This document shows positions 32,301 to 41,039 of a DNA stretch of 64,000 bases, piece after piece. Under the pieces are notes generated by a model. That model was not told where the DNA came from. It worked only from the letters and a program-made list of their open reading frames with translations, and ran no database searches. Both the position numbers and the translations under genes were made by a program. Origin of the DNA: Nemorincola caseinilytica (GTDB taxonomy: Bacteria > Bacteroidota > Bacteroidia > Chitinophagales > Chitinophagaceae); assembly GCF_039540515.1 (NCBI RefSeq), contig NZ_BAABFA010000009.1, positions 114,777-178,776 of the forward strand, written 5' to 3'. Numbering within the stretch: the stretch's first letter is position 1; every line of letters begins with the position of its first letter.

Positions 32301-33632
32301 CTACCTCTCGAACCTCAGCCGTTCTCCCCTCACCACATCGTTCACCCTGCCGTTCTCATACACCACCTCGCCGTTCACAAAGGTCATATGCACCCTGGCC
32401 GGAAAGCTGTGTCCCTCAAATGGCGACCACCCACATTTATACAGTATGTTCTCCTTGCTCACCGTGGTACCGCCCCTCATATCTACCAGCACCATATCGG
32501 CATGGTAGCCCTCGCGCAGGTAGCCGCGCTGCGCTATATTGAAACACTGCGCAGGCGCATGGCACATCTTCTCTACCACTTTCTCTATGCTTATGCGGCC
32601 ATCCTTTACATATTGCAGCATCAGCAGCAGCGAGTGCTGCACCAGCGGCACACCCGATGGCGCCTTCTGGTAGGGCAGTTGCTTCTCTTCCCATGTGTGT
32701 GGCGCATGGTCGGTGGCTATTATGTCCAGCCGGTCATCCAGCAGGGCCTCCCATAGTGCGGCCTTGTTCTCGGCGGCCTTTATGGCGGGGTTGCATTTTA
32801 TGAGGTTGCCATACTGCGCATAGTCGTCGGCGGTGAAGTGCAGGTGGTGCACACACACCTCCGATGTGATGCGCTTATCGGCCAGCGGCATCATATTGGA
32901 AAAGAGTTGCAGCTCCTTTGCAGTAGATATATGCAGTATGTGCAGGCGTGTACCGCACTGCTTTGCCAGTTGTATGGCAGAGAAAGAGCTTTCAAAGCAT
33001 GCGTTCACATCGCGTATCAGCGGGTGGTAGCTTGCGTGGTCGGCATCGGCATATTTTTCCTTGTTGGCATTTATCACACGTTCGTCCTCGCAGTGTGTGG
33101 CTATCAGCAGCTCCGACCCCGAGAATATCCTGTTCAGCGTCACATAGTTGTCCACCAGCATATCGCCCGTGCTCGACCCCATGAATATCTTCACCCCGCA
33201 CACATCCTTTTTCTTCTCGTTGGTACGCAGCACCTCATCGGCATTGCTGTTCGATACCCCCATGAAGAACGAATAGTTGGCCACAGATGTGGCCGCGGCT
33301 ATCGCATACTTGTCCTCCAGCAGTTCCTGTGTCAGCGCAGCGGGGTTGGTATTGGGCATCTCCATAAAGGTCGTCACCCCACCGGCCACGGCAGCGCGTG
33401 CCTCTGTACCTATGGTGGCCTTGTGCGTCAGCCCCGGCTCGCGAAAGTGTACCTGGTCGTCTATGGCTCCCGGCAGCAGGTGCAGGCCTTCGCCATTTAT
33501 CTCGGTACAGTTGCCAACGGGCTGTATGTTACTGCCTATGCGTTCTATACGGCCGTTCTTTACCAGTACGTCCTGTATGCGGCTTACGCCCTCGTTCACC
33601 ACGGTAGCGCCTTTTATCAGTTTTGAGTACAT
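32301..33632 (-). CDS. pyrC: Dihydroorotase (Bacteroidota type)
   Basis: Dihydroorotase closes carbamoyl aspartate to dihydroorotate in pyrimidine synthesis. The 443-residue amidohydrolase has the family signature as GAIDDQVHFREPGLTHK; the first His of the usual D-x-H-x-H is Gln, a form I recall from other Bacteroidota dihydroorotases. Other metal and substrate residues are visible in GVKIFMGSST, the His in LLIATHCEDE, LHILHISTAKE and the late Asp in DIIATDHAPHTWEEK. This class may use fewer metal ions or be a dihydroorotase-like amidohydrolase. It is a single gene, divergent from the Wzi-like gene. Confidence 0.88.
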   Translation of the reverse strand: MYSKLIKGATVVNEGVSRIQDVLVKNGRIERIGSNIQPVGNCTEINGEGLHLLPGAIDDQVHFREPGLTHKATIGTEARAAVAGGVTTFMEMPNTNPAALTQELLEDKYAIAAATSVANYSFFMGVSNSNADEVLRTNEKKKDVCGVKIFMGSSTGDMLVDNYVTLNRIFSGSELLIATHCEDERVINANKEKYADADHASYHPLIRDVNACFESSFSAIQLAKQCGTRLHILHISTAKELQLFSNMMPLADKRITSEVCVHHLHFTADDYAQYGNLIKCNPAIKAAENKAALWEALLDDRLDIIATDHAPHTWEEKQLPYQKAPSGVPLVQHSLLLMLQYVKDGRISIEKVVEKMCHAPAQCFNIAQRGYLREGYHADMVLVDMRGGTTVSKENILYKCGWSPFEGHSFPARVHMTFVNGEVVYENGRVNDVVRGERLRFER

Positions 33633-33725
33633 ATCGTTATCTTCGTCCCTGTACAGGGTGTGTTATTTGTTATTGCATACAATGCAATGCAAATCTACCA
33701 AAATACGCCCTTAAAGCTCCCCGCT

Positions 33726-35492
33726 ATGCTCAAAAGATACGCACTGCTTCCTTCGTTACTCCTTATGTCAGGCATCGCCGCCGCCCAGACCACCTTTCTC
33801 AGGCTGGGTTCCGACGGCTACCACAATATAGACCGTTGGGAGACCCTTAACGGCCGCCTGTGCGACAGCCTCGCCAATGGCGACAAACCCGAATCGCGCA
33901 GGAACGTAGTTCGTTTCATAGAGCGCATATCGCACCCCGGCGATACCGCCTTGGGCCTCTACAGGCACATGAGCGATGTGGACCGCTACAATATGCAGCA
34001 GATGGTATCCGAAAGCGGCGAGTGGGCGGGAGATGAGAACGGGGCCATAGATTCCAAACACCCTATACTCAACACCTTCTACAAGAAGCAGTTCAACATG
34101 ATATATGTGAAGACCAACAACTTCTTTGTGGTAGTGAACCCCGTGGCCGGCGCACAGGCCGTGATGCAGAACAACGACATATCGGCCGATCCTGTAACAG
34201 GCACCGCGATACCCAATACCACCCGCTCCAACTTCCAGGGGGCCGAGGTGCGCGGCTGGATAGGCAAGAAGATAGGCTTCTACACCATGCTCACCGACAA
34301 CCAGGAGCGCTTTCCTTACTTTGTGAACAACTGGGCGCGCCGCCCATACGAGGCTGTACCCGGCGCCGACTATTTCAAAAGACCCCTCACTCAGTTCGGT
34401 ACATACGACTACCTGCAGGTGAACGGCTACGTTAATGCCGACATCGTGAAGAACCATGTCAATGCCACTTTCGGCTTCGGCAAGCACTTCATAGGCGATG
34501 GCTTCACCAGCCTCTTCCTCACCGACAATTCCTCCAATGTTCCCTTCCTGCGCATACAAACACGCATCTGGAAGCTGAACTATGAGTGCCTGTACATGGA
34601 GCTGACCCCGCAGTACATAAAAGGCGCCGACAGGATACTGCCGCACAAGTACTCTACCATCCGCTACCTAAATGCCAATGTATTTCGCTGGCTCAACCTC
34701 GGCCTGTTCGAATCACAAGTGTTCGCACGCACGGGCGGCTACGAGATAGCCTACCTCAACCCCATGATCCTTACCACGGCCATGAGCCGCTACAATGGCG
34801 CGGGAGATAAATCTATGCTGGGCCTTAGCGCCAAGGCCCTGGTAGCACGCCACTTCCAATTCTATGGCCAGTTCCTGCTCAATGAGTTCCGTATAAAAGA
34901 GCTTACCGGTGGCAACAAATGGTATGGCAACAAATGGGGCGTGCAGATGGGCGGCAAATACTTCAATGCCTTTGGTATAAAGAACCTGGACCTGCAGGGC
35001 GAGGTAGATGCCGTGCGCCCATACACCTACTCTGCCCAGGATACCATTGCCAACTATACCAACTACAATCAGCCGATGGCCGATCCGCTGGGGTCGGGCT
35101 TCATCAAGGCCATCGGCCAGGCACGCTACGAGCCCGTGAAGAACCTGGTGCTCACGGCCCGCATCACCTACTATATGCGCGGCAACGATACCGGCAATGC
35201 CAACTATGGCAACAATACCTTCAAGCCATACCCCACGGCTACTACGCAGTATGGTGTGAAGATGATAAACGGCCCCGAGAGCCGCTGCAAGATGGTATCT
35301 CTTAATGCGTCCTACCAGTTGCGCCCCAATCTCTTTGCCGACCTCGGCGGGGTGTACCGCAATTATGAGAATGTAGCAGGCATTTACCCGCATAGCAGCA
35401 CTACCGGTACATGGACAGGCCCGCTCACTACCACATACTTCTATTTTGGGGTAAGGATCAATGCCTCGCGCAGGGCTTACGACCTCTTCTAG
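33726..35492 (+). CDS. Capsule assembly Wzi-family outer-membrane barrel
   Basis: The ATG at 33726 gives a 588-residue protein with a clean signal peptide (MLKRYALLPSLLLMSGIAAA); the open frame extends further upstream but without one. The mature protein is rich in alternating beta strands with aromatic girdles and has ATFGFGKHFIGDGFTSLFLT, NLGLFESQVF and YEIAYLNPMILTTAMSRYNG, which resemble the Wzi-like capsule-assembly family of Bacteroidota. Wzi in E. coli is an outer-membrane lectin that holds capsule at the surface. A capsule role here is inferred only from the family. It converges with a glycosyltransferase gene 5 bases away. Confidence 0.75.
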   Translation: MLKRYALLPSLLLMSGIAAAQTTFLRLGSDGYHNIDRWETLNGRLCDSLANGDKPESRRNVVRFIERISHPGDTALGLYRHMSDVDRYNMQQMVSESGEWAGDENGAIDSKHPILNTFYKKQFNMIYVKTNNFFVVVNPVAGAQAVMQNNDISADPVTGTAIPNTTRSNFQGAEVRGWIGKKIGFYTMLTDNQERFPYFVNNWARRPYEAVPGADYFKRPLTQFGTYDYLQVNGYVNADIVKNHVNATFGFGKHFIGDGFTSLFLTDNSSNVPFLRIQTRIWKLNYECLYMELTPQYIKGADRILPHKYSTIRYLNANVFRWLNLGLFESQVFARTGGYEIAYLNPMILTTAMSRYNGAGDKSMLGLSAKALVARHFQFYGQFLLNEFRIKELTGGNKWYGNKWGVQMGGKYFNAFGIKNLDLQGEVDAVRPYTYSAQDTIANYTNYNQPMADPLGSGFIKAIGQARYEPVKNLVLTARITYYMRGNDTGNANYGNNTFKPYPTATTQYGVKMINGPESRCKMVSLNASYQLRPNLFADLGGVYRNYENVAGIYPHSSTTGTWTGPLTTTYFYFGVRINASRRAYDLF

Positions 35493-35497
35493 TGCGC

Positions 35498-36604
35498 CTA
35501 TAGTGTAGCCAGCCACTCATCCAGCACATGCCGGTATGCAGCGAAAGCTGTGGCCGGTATGGCATTGTAGCCATGCAGATGCCCGGCTGCTTTTACGGCC
35601 ATACCCAGGTCGAAACCGTTCTGCGGCATGGTATGATGTATTCCCTGTTCATGCATCCTCCGCCCCAGGTATTCCTGTTCGGTCTGCCCCGGTGTGGGTA
35701 TCAGTATGGCTCGTTTTCCTATTGCTGCCAGGTCCATCAGGGTAGAGTACCCGCTGCGGCATACCACCAGCCGGGCCGCACGCATAGCCTCCTCTAGTAC
35801 ACTACCCGCCAGTCGTGCATGCCATGTTATATGTGGTGGTATATCGGCGGGTCTCGCTGCCTTGTCGCTGCCTTCGGCAAATATCACCCGCCCCTCATAC
35901 CCTGCCGCCTGCCGCCACAATACCTGCGACAGCATGCTTCGCTGCGGCTCCGGCCCCGATAGCAGTACCAGCAGAGTATCGGCGGTACTGGTATCAGTAG
36001 GTACATTATTCCCATTCGCAAAGCGCGACAATAGACCTATATACTTTGTATTCTTTGGCAGCACCTCCGGCTGCGCCAGCATACCCGCCAGCGAATGCCC
36101 GCCCGCTGTATCGGCCACCCATACGTCTCCAAAACGCTGCAGGTAACGGTAGTGCATACGCTGTACCAGTCCATCTGCCACACTGCCCATTCCGCTCAGT
36201 ACATGCAGTTGGTGCGTCATTATCACCGCAGGTACGGTAGCATGGTATAGCCCATACCTGTTGTCAGCTATTATACCACCTATCTTATGATCCCTTACCA
36301 CCTCTTGCAGCCACTGGTGTTCCTGTCTTATGGTGCGCAGCACACGGGGTATTTGCAGCAGCAGGCCGGCCTGTGCTACCCGGTTCAGCGGCGAATAGGT
36401 GATATCGTACCCCTGCAATGGCAGCAACGGCACATCTTTTCCGTAGGCCTCGCTCACTATGCTTTGTTGTGCTCTATTGCCCGCGAATACAGGCATATGG
36501 CCCTTTTCCAGTATATGGCCTATAAGGGGCATGCACCGTGTAGTATGCCCCATTCCCCAATCCAATGGGGCTATCAAAATTTTTTTAGGCCGGGAAATTG
36601 TCAA
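35498..36604 (-). CDS. MurG-like glycosyltransferase (GT-B fold)
   Basis: The protein starts its Rossmann domain at KILIAPLDWGMGHTTRCMPL, the nucleotide-sugar glycosyltransferase opening with the Gly-rich GxGH loop. The C-terminal half has LLVLLSGPEPQR and the donor-binding segment ARLVVCRSGYSTLMDLAAIG with KRAILIPTPGQTEQEYLGRR, like MurG and related UDP-sugar transferases. It is not MurG itself. I chose the TTG at 36604 as start (368 residues) because a -7 box at 36619-36626 puts the transcript start near 36612; a longer frame would begin upstream of it. The acceptor is unknown. Convergent with the Wzi-like gene. Confidence 0.8.
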   Translation of the reverse strand: MTISRPKKILIAPLDWGMGHTTRCMPLIGHILEKGHMPVFAGNRAQQSIVSEAYGKDVPLLPLQGYDITYSPLNRVAQAGLLLQIPRVLRTIRQEHQWLQEVVRDHKIGGIIADNRYGLYHATVPAVIMTHQLHVLSGMGSVADGLVQRMHYRYLQRFGDVWVADTAGGHSLAGMLAQPEVLPKNTKYIGLLSRFANGNNVPTDTSTADTLLVLLSGPEPQRSMLSQVLWRQAAGYEGRVIFAEGSDKAARPADIPPHITWHARLAGSVLEEAMRAARLVVCRSGYSTLMDLAAIGKRAILIPTPGQTEQEYLGRRMHEQGIHHTMPQNGFDLGMAVKAAGHLHGYNAIPATAFAAYRHVLDEWLATL

Positions 36605-36618
36605 TATCCTTATTTTTA

Positions 36619-36626
36619 CAAAAGTA
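36619..36626 (-). promoter_or_regulatory. TAnnTTTG -7 element of the glycosyltransferase gene
   Basis: Minus-strand TACTTTTG with a TTG 22 bases further upstream (36651-36649). It sits just before, and its -33 part inside, the divergent small lipoprotein-like ORF. Confidence 0.55.
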
Positions 36627-36632
36627 GTTTTT

Positions 36633-36782
36633 ATGAAAAGAAGACCGGCAAGGCGATACGTTATCTGTTTATTCGTTCTATTGGGCATGGCCCTGGTGGG
36701 CTCTGGCTGCAAGACACAGAAGAACTGTGGCTGCGGCTCCGATATATTCGGCAGCTACAAAGCACCCAAAAGATATAGATAA
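36633..36782 (+). CDS. Small lipoprotein-like Cys-rich protein (49 residues)
   Basis: A 49-residue protein starting MKRRPARRYVICLFVLLGMA, with a positively charged n-region, one hydrophobic segment and LVGSGC, a near match to a lipobox (the residue three before Cys is Gly, not the usual Leu). The mature part is short and rich in Cys and Gly (KTQKNCGCGSDIFGSY). It would be an outer- or inner-membrane lipoprotein if processed. No function is known. It is divergent from the glycosyltransferase. Confidence 0.6.
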   Translation: MKRRPARRYVICLFVLLGMALVGSGCKTQKNCGCGSDIFGSYKAPKRYR

Positions 36783-36814
36783 CGCTAGCAGAGCGGTGCC
36801 AAAAAACATGTATT

Positions 36815-37060
36815 ATGTGGTATAGGAAGAGAGACAGGGTTTGGATACAATACCTGAAGAACATCATGGCTACCGACAGTGACTCCGCAAAATTCCTGGA
36901 GCGCTACAGCCGCCGTATGGGCATCACCAAAGAATATGCCGGCTCCCTCGAGGTCTTCGACCTGCAGCAGTACAAGGTGGTACGCGCTGCCGCAAAGGTC
37001 AGGAACGCCCTGCGCGAAAAAGGCAGAAAGCCTTTCATCTTTGTTGCCTGCAAAAATTAA
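36815..37060 (+). CDS. Small protein of unknown function (up to 81 residues)
   Basis: Up to 81 residues, rich in Lys, Arg and Ala; a shorter form starting at the ATG at 36866 (MATDSDSAKFLERYSRRMGI) is also plausible. It is predicted to be soluble and mostly helical, ending RKPFIFVACKN. I do not recognise it. It follows the small lipoprotein-like gene by 32 bases and precedes the aminotransferase gene, all on the plus strand. Confidence 0.5.
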   Translation: MWYRKRDRVWIQYLKNIMATDSDSAKFLERYSRRMGITKEYAGSLEVFDLQQYKVVRAAAKVRNALREKGRKPFIFVACKN

Positions 37061-37148
37061 GATGGTAAGAATCTGAGGTATGCTGACGAGTAGCCCACCT
37101 ACTCAGGACATCTATATGCACCATTCCTTCTTTTTTATACCTTGCGTT

Positions 37149-38297
37149 ATGCAGCTACCTCAAAAACACTCCGCCACCGGCACTACCATATTCACCGTGA
37201 TGAGCGCGCTGGCCCAGCAACACAATGCCATCAATCTTTCGCAGGGCTTCCCCGATTTCCATATCGATGAACGCCTCGCCTCGGCGCTTGGCCGCGCAGC
37301 CGCAGACGGGTATAACCAGTATGCACCCATGGCCGGGCTGCCCCTGCTGCGACAGGCCATAGCAGAGAGTTTTCAAAAGAGGTATAATGTAACTGTAGAC
37401 CCCGATACCGAAGTTACCATTACCCCCGGGGCTACCTATGCAATATATACGGCATTCACGGCCATACTATCGCCCGGCGACGAGGTGATAGTGCTAGAGC
37501 CAGCCTACGATAGCTACATACCCAATATAGAGATGAACGGTGCACGCGCCATTTGCATACCGCTCTCCGCGCCGTCCTTCAGTGTAGACTGGCAGCGGGT
37601 ACGCAATGCCATCACGCCCCGCACCCGCGCCATCATCGTCAACACGCCGCACAATCCCACGGGCGCCATATGGACCATCAACGACTGGAACATGCTTGCC
37701 GATGCCGTTCGCGATACCGATATCATAGTACTCTCTGATGAGGTGTACGAGCAACTGGTGTACGATGACCGGCAGCACATCTCTGTACTGCAGCACCCCG
37801 AGCTTCGCGCACGCAGCTTTGCCCTCTACTCCTTTGGCAAGGTCTACAACAATACCGGCTGGAAGATGGGCTACTGTATAGCGCCACCTGCCCTCACTAC
37901 GGCCTTCCGCCGCATACACCAGTTCCTCTGTTTCACCGTCAATACACCTGCACAGTATGCACTGGCACAGCACCTGGCACATGCTACAGAGCCCATACAC
38001 AGCATCATGCAGCGCAAGCGCGATCATTTTCTGTCCCTCATGGCACATACGCCCTTCACCCTGCATACCCCAGCGCAGGGCAGCTACTTCCAGGTGATGA
38101 GCTATGAGCGCATCAGCGATATGCACGACAAACAGTTCGCCGAATGGCTCACCAAAGAATACGGTGTGGCCACCATACCCGTCAGTGCATTCTACAGCTC
38201 TGGCCATGACGACAGGCTCATCCGCTTCTGCTTTGCCAAAAAGGAAGAGACCCTCGAGCAGGCCGTAGAGCGGTTGAAGAATGTCCCTACTTTGTGA
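37149..38297 (+). CDS. PLP-dependent aminotransferase (methionine/YbdL-type)
   Basis: A class I/II aminotransferase. From the ATG at 37149 it is 382 residues starting MQLPQKHSATGTTIFTVMSA. The fold type I landmarks are INLSQGFPDFHIDERL, TPGATYAIYTAFTAILSPGD, IIVNTPHNPTGAIWT, the Asp/Tyr in IIVLSDEVYEQLVYD, and the PLP-binding Lys in YSFGKVYNNTGWKMGY. The C-terminal RFCFAKKEETL holds the substrate-carboxylate Arg. The closest family I recall is the YbdL-like methionine aminotransferase, so methionine or another large neutral amino acid is a likely substrate. Its last 11 bases overlap the convergent response regulator gene. Confidence 0.88.
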   Translation: MQLPQKHSATGTTIFTVMSALAQQHNAINLSQGFPDFHIDERLASALGRAAADGYNQYAPMAGLPLLRQAIAESFQKRYNVTVDPDTEVTITPGATYAIYTAFTAILSPGDEVIVLEPAYDSYIPNIEMNGARAICIPLSAPSFSVDWQRVRNAITPRTRAIIVNTPHNPTGAIWTINDWNMLADAVRDTDIIVLSDEVYEQLVYDDRQHISVLQHPELRARSFALYSFGKVYNNTGWKMGYCIAPPALTTAFRRIHQFLCFTVNTPAQYALAQHLAHATEPIHSIMQRKRDHFLSLMAHTPFTLHTPAQGSYFQVMSYERISDMHDKQFAEWLTKEYGVATIPVSAFYSSGHDDRLIRFCFAKKEETLEQAVERLKNVPTL

Positions 38298-38997
38298 ACT
38301 TATACCCTATACCCCGTATAGAGTGGAAATGCCTGGGGTTGCGGCTGTCCTTCTCGAAGAACTTGCGGAAGTTGAGAATGAAATTATCTATGGTGCGTGT
38401 AGTAGGGTACACATTGTAGCCCCACACTATCTGCAGTATCTGCTCGCGCGATACTACTTCACCCTCGTGCTCCGTCAGCAGGCGCAGCAGCGCGGCCTCC
38501 TTCTTGCTCAGTTCCTGCTTCTGTTTGTTCTTGTCTATACATTCGTGCGCGCCAAAGTCTATCACCCCACCTTCGAATTCATAGGTATCATTCACCGCAC
38601 GCGGCTCCTTTATTTTCTTGTTGCGTGTTACCAGCTTGTCCACACGCAGCAGTAGCTCCTCCAGGTTAAAGGGTTTGGTGAGGTAGTCATCGCCCCCCTT
38701 CTTCAGACCCTCCACTCTATCGGCTCCGCTATTTCTTGCCGACAGGAACATGATAGGCACATCATTGTGCTGCATGCGTATGGTCTCGCATACAGTTATG
38801 CCATCCATGTCGGGCATCATTATGTCCAGTATTATCAGGTCGAAGTATTCGTTCTTCACAGCCTTTATCACAGCGGGGCCATTGTCTACCGTGGTCACCT
38901 CGTAGCCTTCCAGCTCCATGTTCAGTTTCAACGTCTCGCGCATGCTCTCCTCGTCCTCTGCTATCAGTAAAGATGCCCTGTATTGCTTACCTGCCAT
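38287..38997 (-). CDS. OmpR-family response regulator (orphan)
   Basis: A receiver domain plus winged-helix DNA-binding output. The phospho-acceptor Asp lies in FDLIILDIMMPDMDG, with the acidic pair in LLIAEDEESM, the Thr/Ser in MFLSARNSGAD and the Lys in DDYLTKPFNLEELL. The OmpR-type C-terminal domain shows LSKKEAALLRLLTEHEGEVV, QILQIVWGYNVYPTTRT and HSIRGIGYKFTK. I chose the start at 38997 (MAGKQYRASL) because a promoter box at 39017-39024 would place the transcript start near 39010. It has no histidine kinase next to it; the NtrY-like kinase is more than 30 kb away. Confidence 0.93.
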   Translation of the reverse strand: MAGKQYRASLLIAEDEESMRETLKLNMELEGYEVTTVDNGPAVIKAVKNEYFDLIILDIMMPDMDGITVCETIRMQHNDVPIMFLSARNSGADRVEGLKKGGDDYLTKPFNLEELLLRVDKLVTRNKKIKEPRAVNDTYEFEGGVIDFGAHECIDKNKQKQELSKKEAALLRLLTEHEGEVVSREQILQIVWGYNVYPTTRTIDNFILNFRKFFEKDSRNPRHFHSIRGIGYKFTK

Positions 38998-39016
38998 AAT
39001 GGTCGTTTTTCTCATA

Positions 39017-39024
39017 CAAAACTA
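39017..39024 (-). promoter_or_regulatory. TAnnTTTG -7 element of the response regulator gene
   Basis: Minus-strand TAGTTTTG, 19 bases before the preferred ATG at 38997. Confidence 0.5.
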
Positions 39025-39121
39025 CTGCATCATTCATAAAGAATGGATATGGAGACATAAGTACTTGTTAAAGCCTATCCCACCTTTTTCTGCTTTATCT
39101 TGTGTTACATTTCTTTTCTAC

Positions 39122-40267
39122 ATGAATGGACGTTACCTATGGCGGCATCTACTGCATGGCATATTGCTGTGTGGTCTCCTATGCCCTATGGTCATCCATG
39201 CACAGGGTACCTCTGCCGGTACAGGCTTCGGTATACAGGCCTCGTTGCTGGCAGGTAAGGTTTTCAAACACGAGGCCAAGTTCACCCTGCCCATACCCAC
39301 CCTTACCACCGGCGCCGATGCCAACCTGGTATGGCGCACCTACGGCCGCAAAGAGTGGCAGCAGCGCCGCCACTACCCACGGCTGGGCCTGGGCATCACA
39401 GGTATGCGCTATGGTATAGATAGCGTATACGGTTCTGTCTTCGGCATATACCCCAATATCACCCTGCCTCTGGCAAAGACCCCCTCATTAGAGTGGACCC
39501 TGCGCCTCGGCACCGGCATCAGTTATGTCACCCGCCGCTTCGATAGGACCGGTCCGGTAAATACCGTCAATGTGGCCATCAGTGCCCATGTCAACGACCT
39601 CATCATGCTCCGCTCCGATGCCGAATACCACCTCAGCGATCATTACACCATTCATGCCGGGGCTTTCCTCACGCACATATCCAATGGCTCCGTACGCAAG
39701 CCCAATCTCGGTGTGAATGTAGCGGGTATCACAGCGGGCATCAGCTACTATCCCGTCACATCGCGCCCCGCCCTGCTGGTGCGCGACCTTCGCCCCCTGC
39801 CAGCCCGCTACCTCTTCCAGTTGCGCTACAGTATGTCGCTCGTATCGGCCTATACATGGGGCGGGCCTTTATACCCGGTCTACATCACCACGGCATATGC
39901 CAGCCGCCGCTGGCGCAGCCACAACAAGGTCTTCGCCGGGCTAGACCTCTCTTACCATCAAAGCATCAATGCCTTCCTGCGCAACAATGGCCTGGAGGCC
40001 GGGCACGAGCCGCAGCGCTCCTATAAGGCCGCCCTCCTGGCAGGCAACGAGTTCTTGCTGGGCCGTGTGGGCATCACACTGCAGGCAGGAGTCTACATCA
40101 GGCAGGCCTACCTGCGCCGCGAGGATGTATACCAGAAGGTGACCCTCAATTACTATTGCATACAGCGCGAGCATGGCGCGCTCAAAGAGCTCTTCTTCTT
40201 TACCGGCCTCAAGACCCACCTCAATGTTGCCGAGATGGGCGAGCTGGGTATAGGTCTAGGTCTCTGA
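39122..40267 (+). CDS. PagL-like acyloxyacyl hydrolase/lipid A deacylase
   Basis: The ATG at 39122 gives 381 residues with a signal peptide (MNGRYLWRHLLHGILLCGLL, cleavage near IHAQG). The mature protein looks like a beta barrel and contains HAGAFLTHISNGSVRKPNLG followed by VNVAGITAGISYY. The H-x-S-N-G and P-N-x-G features match the active site region of PagL-family enzymes, which remove a 3-O-linked acyl chain from lipid A at the outer membrane. It is longer than PagL (about 150 residues), like other Bacteroidota members. It stands alone between the response regulator and the exported-protein genes. Confidence 0.75.
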   Translation: MNGRYLWRHLLHGILLCGLLCPMVIHAQGTSAGTGFGIQASLLAGKVFKHEAKFTLPIPTLTTGADANLVWRTYGRKEWQQRRHYPRLGLGITGMRYGIDSVYGSVFGIYPNITLPLAKTPSLEWTLRLGTGISYVTRRFDRTGPVNTVNVAISAHVNDLIMLRSDAEYHLSDHYTIHAGAFLTHISNGSVRKPNLGVNVAGITAGISYYPVTSRPALLVRDLRPLPARYLFQLRYSMSLVSAYTWGGPLYPVYITTAYASRRWRSHNKVFAGLDLSYHQSINAFLRNNGLEAGHEPQRSYKAALLAGNEFLLGRVGITLQAGVYIRQAYLRREDVYQKVTLNYYCIQREHGALKELFFFTGLKTHLNVAEMGELGIGLGL

Positions 40268-40283
40268 TGTCCGCATAAAAACA

Positions 40284-40317
40284 CAAAGGACGTACACCCT
40301 GCGGCATACGTCCTTTG
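40284..40317. terminator. Inverted repeat between two convergent genes
   Basis: An 11-base stem (CAAAGGACGTA / TACGTCCTTTG) with a 12-base loop lies between the acyloxyacyl hydrolase gene and the next convergent gene. There is no clear T run, so terminator function is uncertain. Confidence 0.5.
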
Positions 40318-40341
40318 CTGTAGCATTCGATAAAGGGCCAA

Positions 40342-40998
40342 CTATCCCTTGTCGTTCTTCTTGGCCTGTTCCATAAAGTATTCGTTCTTGTCCTTGCCCC
40401 AGTGTGGCTTCGCTATATCGGTCACGCCGGCCTCCTTCGCAAAAAGTCCATTGGCCTTCTCAAAGTAGGGCATGGCCGCATTCGCTCCCCCGCCAAATTG
40501 TTTTGGGGTAAAGTACTTGCTCACACCCTGCAGGTAGTACATGCGGGGGTTCTCGGGGTTCACCTCCTGCGCGCTCTTCAGGTTCTGGGTAAAGAGCTCT
40601 CCATACTTCTGCCAGCGGTTCATGGGATCTACGGCCATGCGTGCATTGGCTATCATGGCGGCCAGCACATAGGTCTCGTCATTGTCCTTCTTCAGTATGC
40701 TCACAGCATCTTCCCTTTCTTTCTCTGCCTCGTCCAGGTAGGCATCGCGTTTCTTGGCGTCCTGTTCCATGTACGAAAGCTGTGCCTTGCTGTATGCCAC
40801 ATAGTAGTGTGTGCTCCATTCGGCATCCCACTTCTTGGCTATCAGGGCCAGCTTGTTGGCCTGCTCTACTTTCACCTTCATATCCATGGTGGTGTCAAAT
40901 GCCAGGAACGTCTTCTCCAGCGGCACCCTGAAATCCTGGGCCGTGGCTGCGGTAGCTATCAGGGCCGTAGCTGCAATAAGGATGTGTTTTTTCATCAT
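40342..40998 (-). CDS. Exported protein of unknown function
   Basis: A 218-residue protein with a signal peptide (MMKKHILIAATALIATAATA, cleavage before QDF). The mature part is helical with weak TPR-like periodicity (AVDPMNRWQKYGELFTQNLK, NPRMYYLQGVSKYFTP, and a Gly/Ala-rich loop GGGANAAMPYFEKAN). I do not recognise a family beyond that. It lies 41 bases downstream of the TonB-dependent receptor on the same strand and could be its periplasmic partner. That pairing is inferred from position alone. Confidence 0.65.
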   Translation of the reverse strand: MMKKHILIAATALIATAATAQDFRVPLEKTFLAFDTTMDMKVKVEQANKLALIAKKWDAEWSTHYYVAYSKAQLSYMEQDAKKRDAYLDEAEKEREDAVSILKKDNDETYVLAAMIANARMAVDPMNRWQKYGELFTQNLKSAQEVNPENPRMYYLQGVSKYFTPKQFGGGANAAMPYFEKANGLFAKEAGVTDIAKPHWGKDKNEYFMEQAKKNDKG

Positions 40999-41039
40999 TG
41001 TCTGTTTTTGTGAGTTATGGTGGTTGGTTGCTTATGTTA

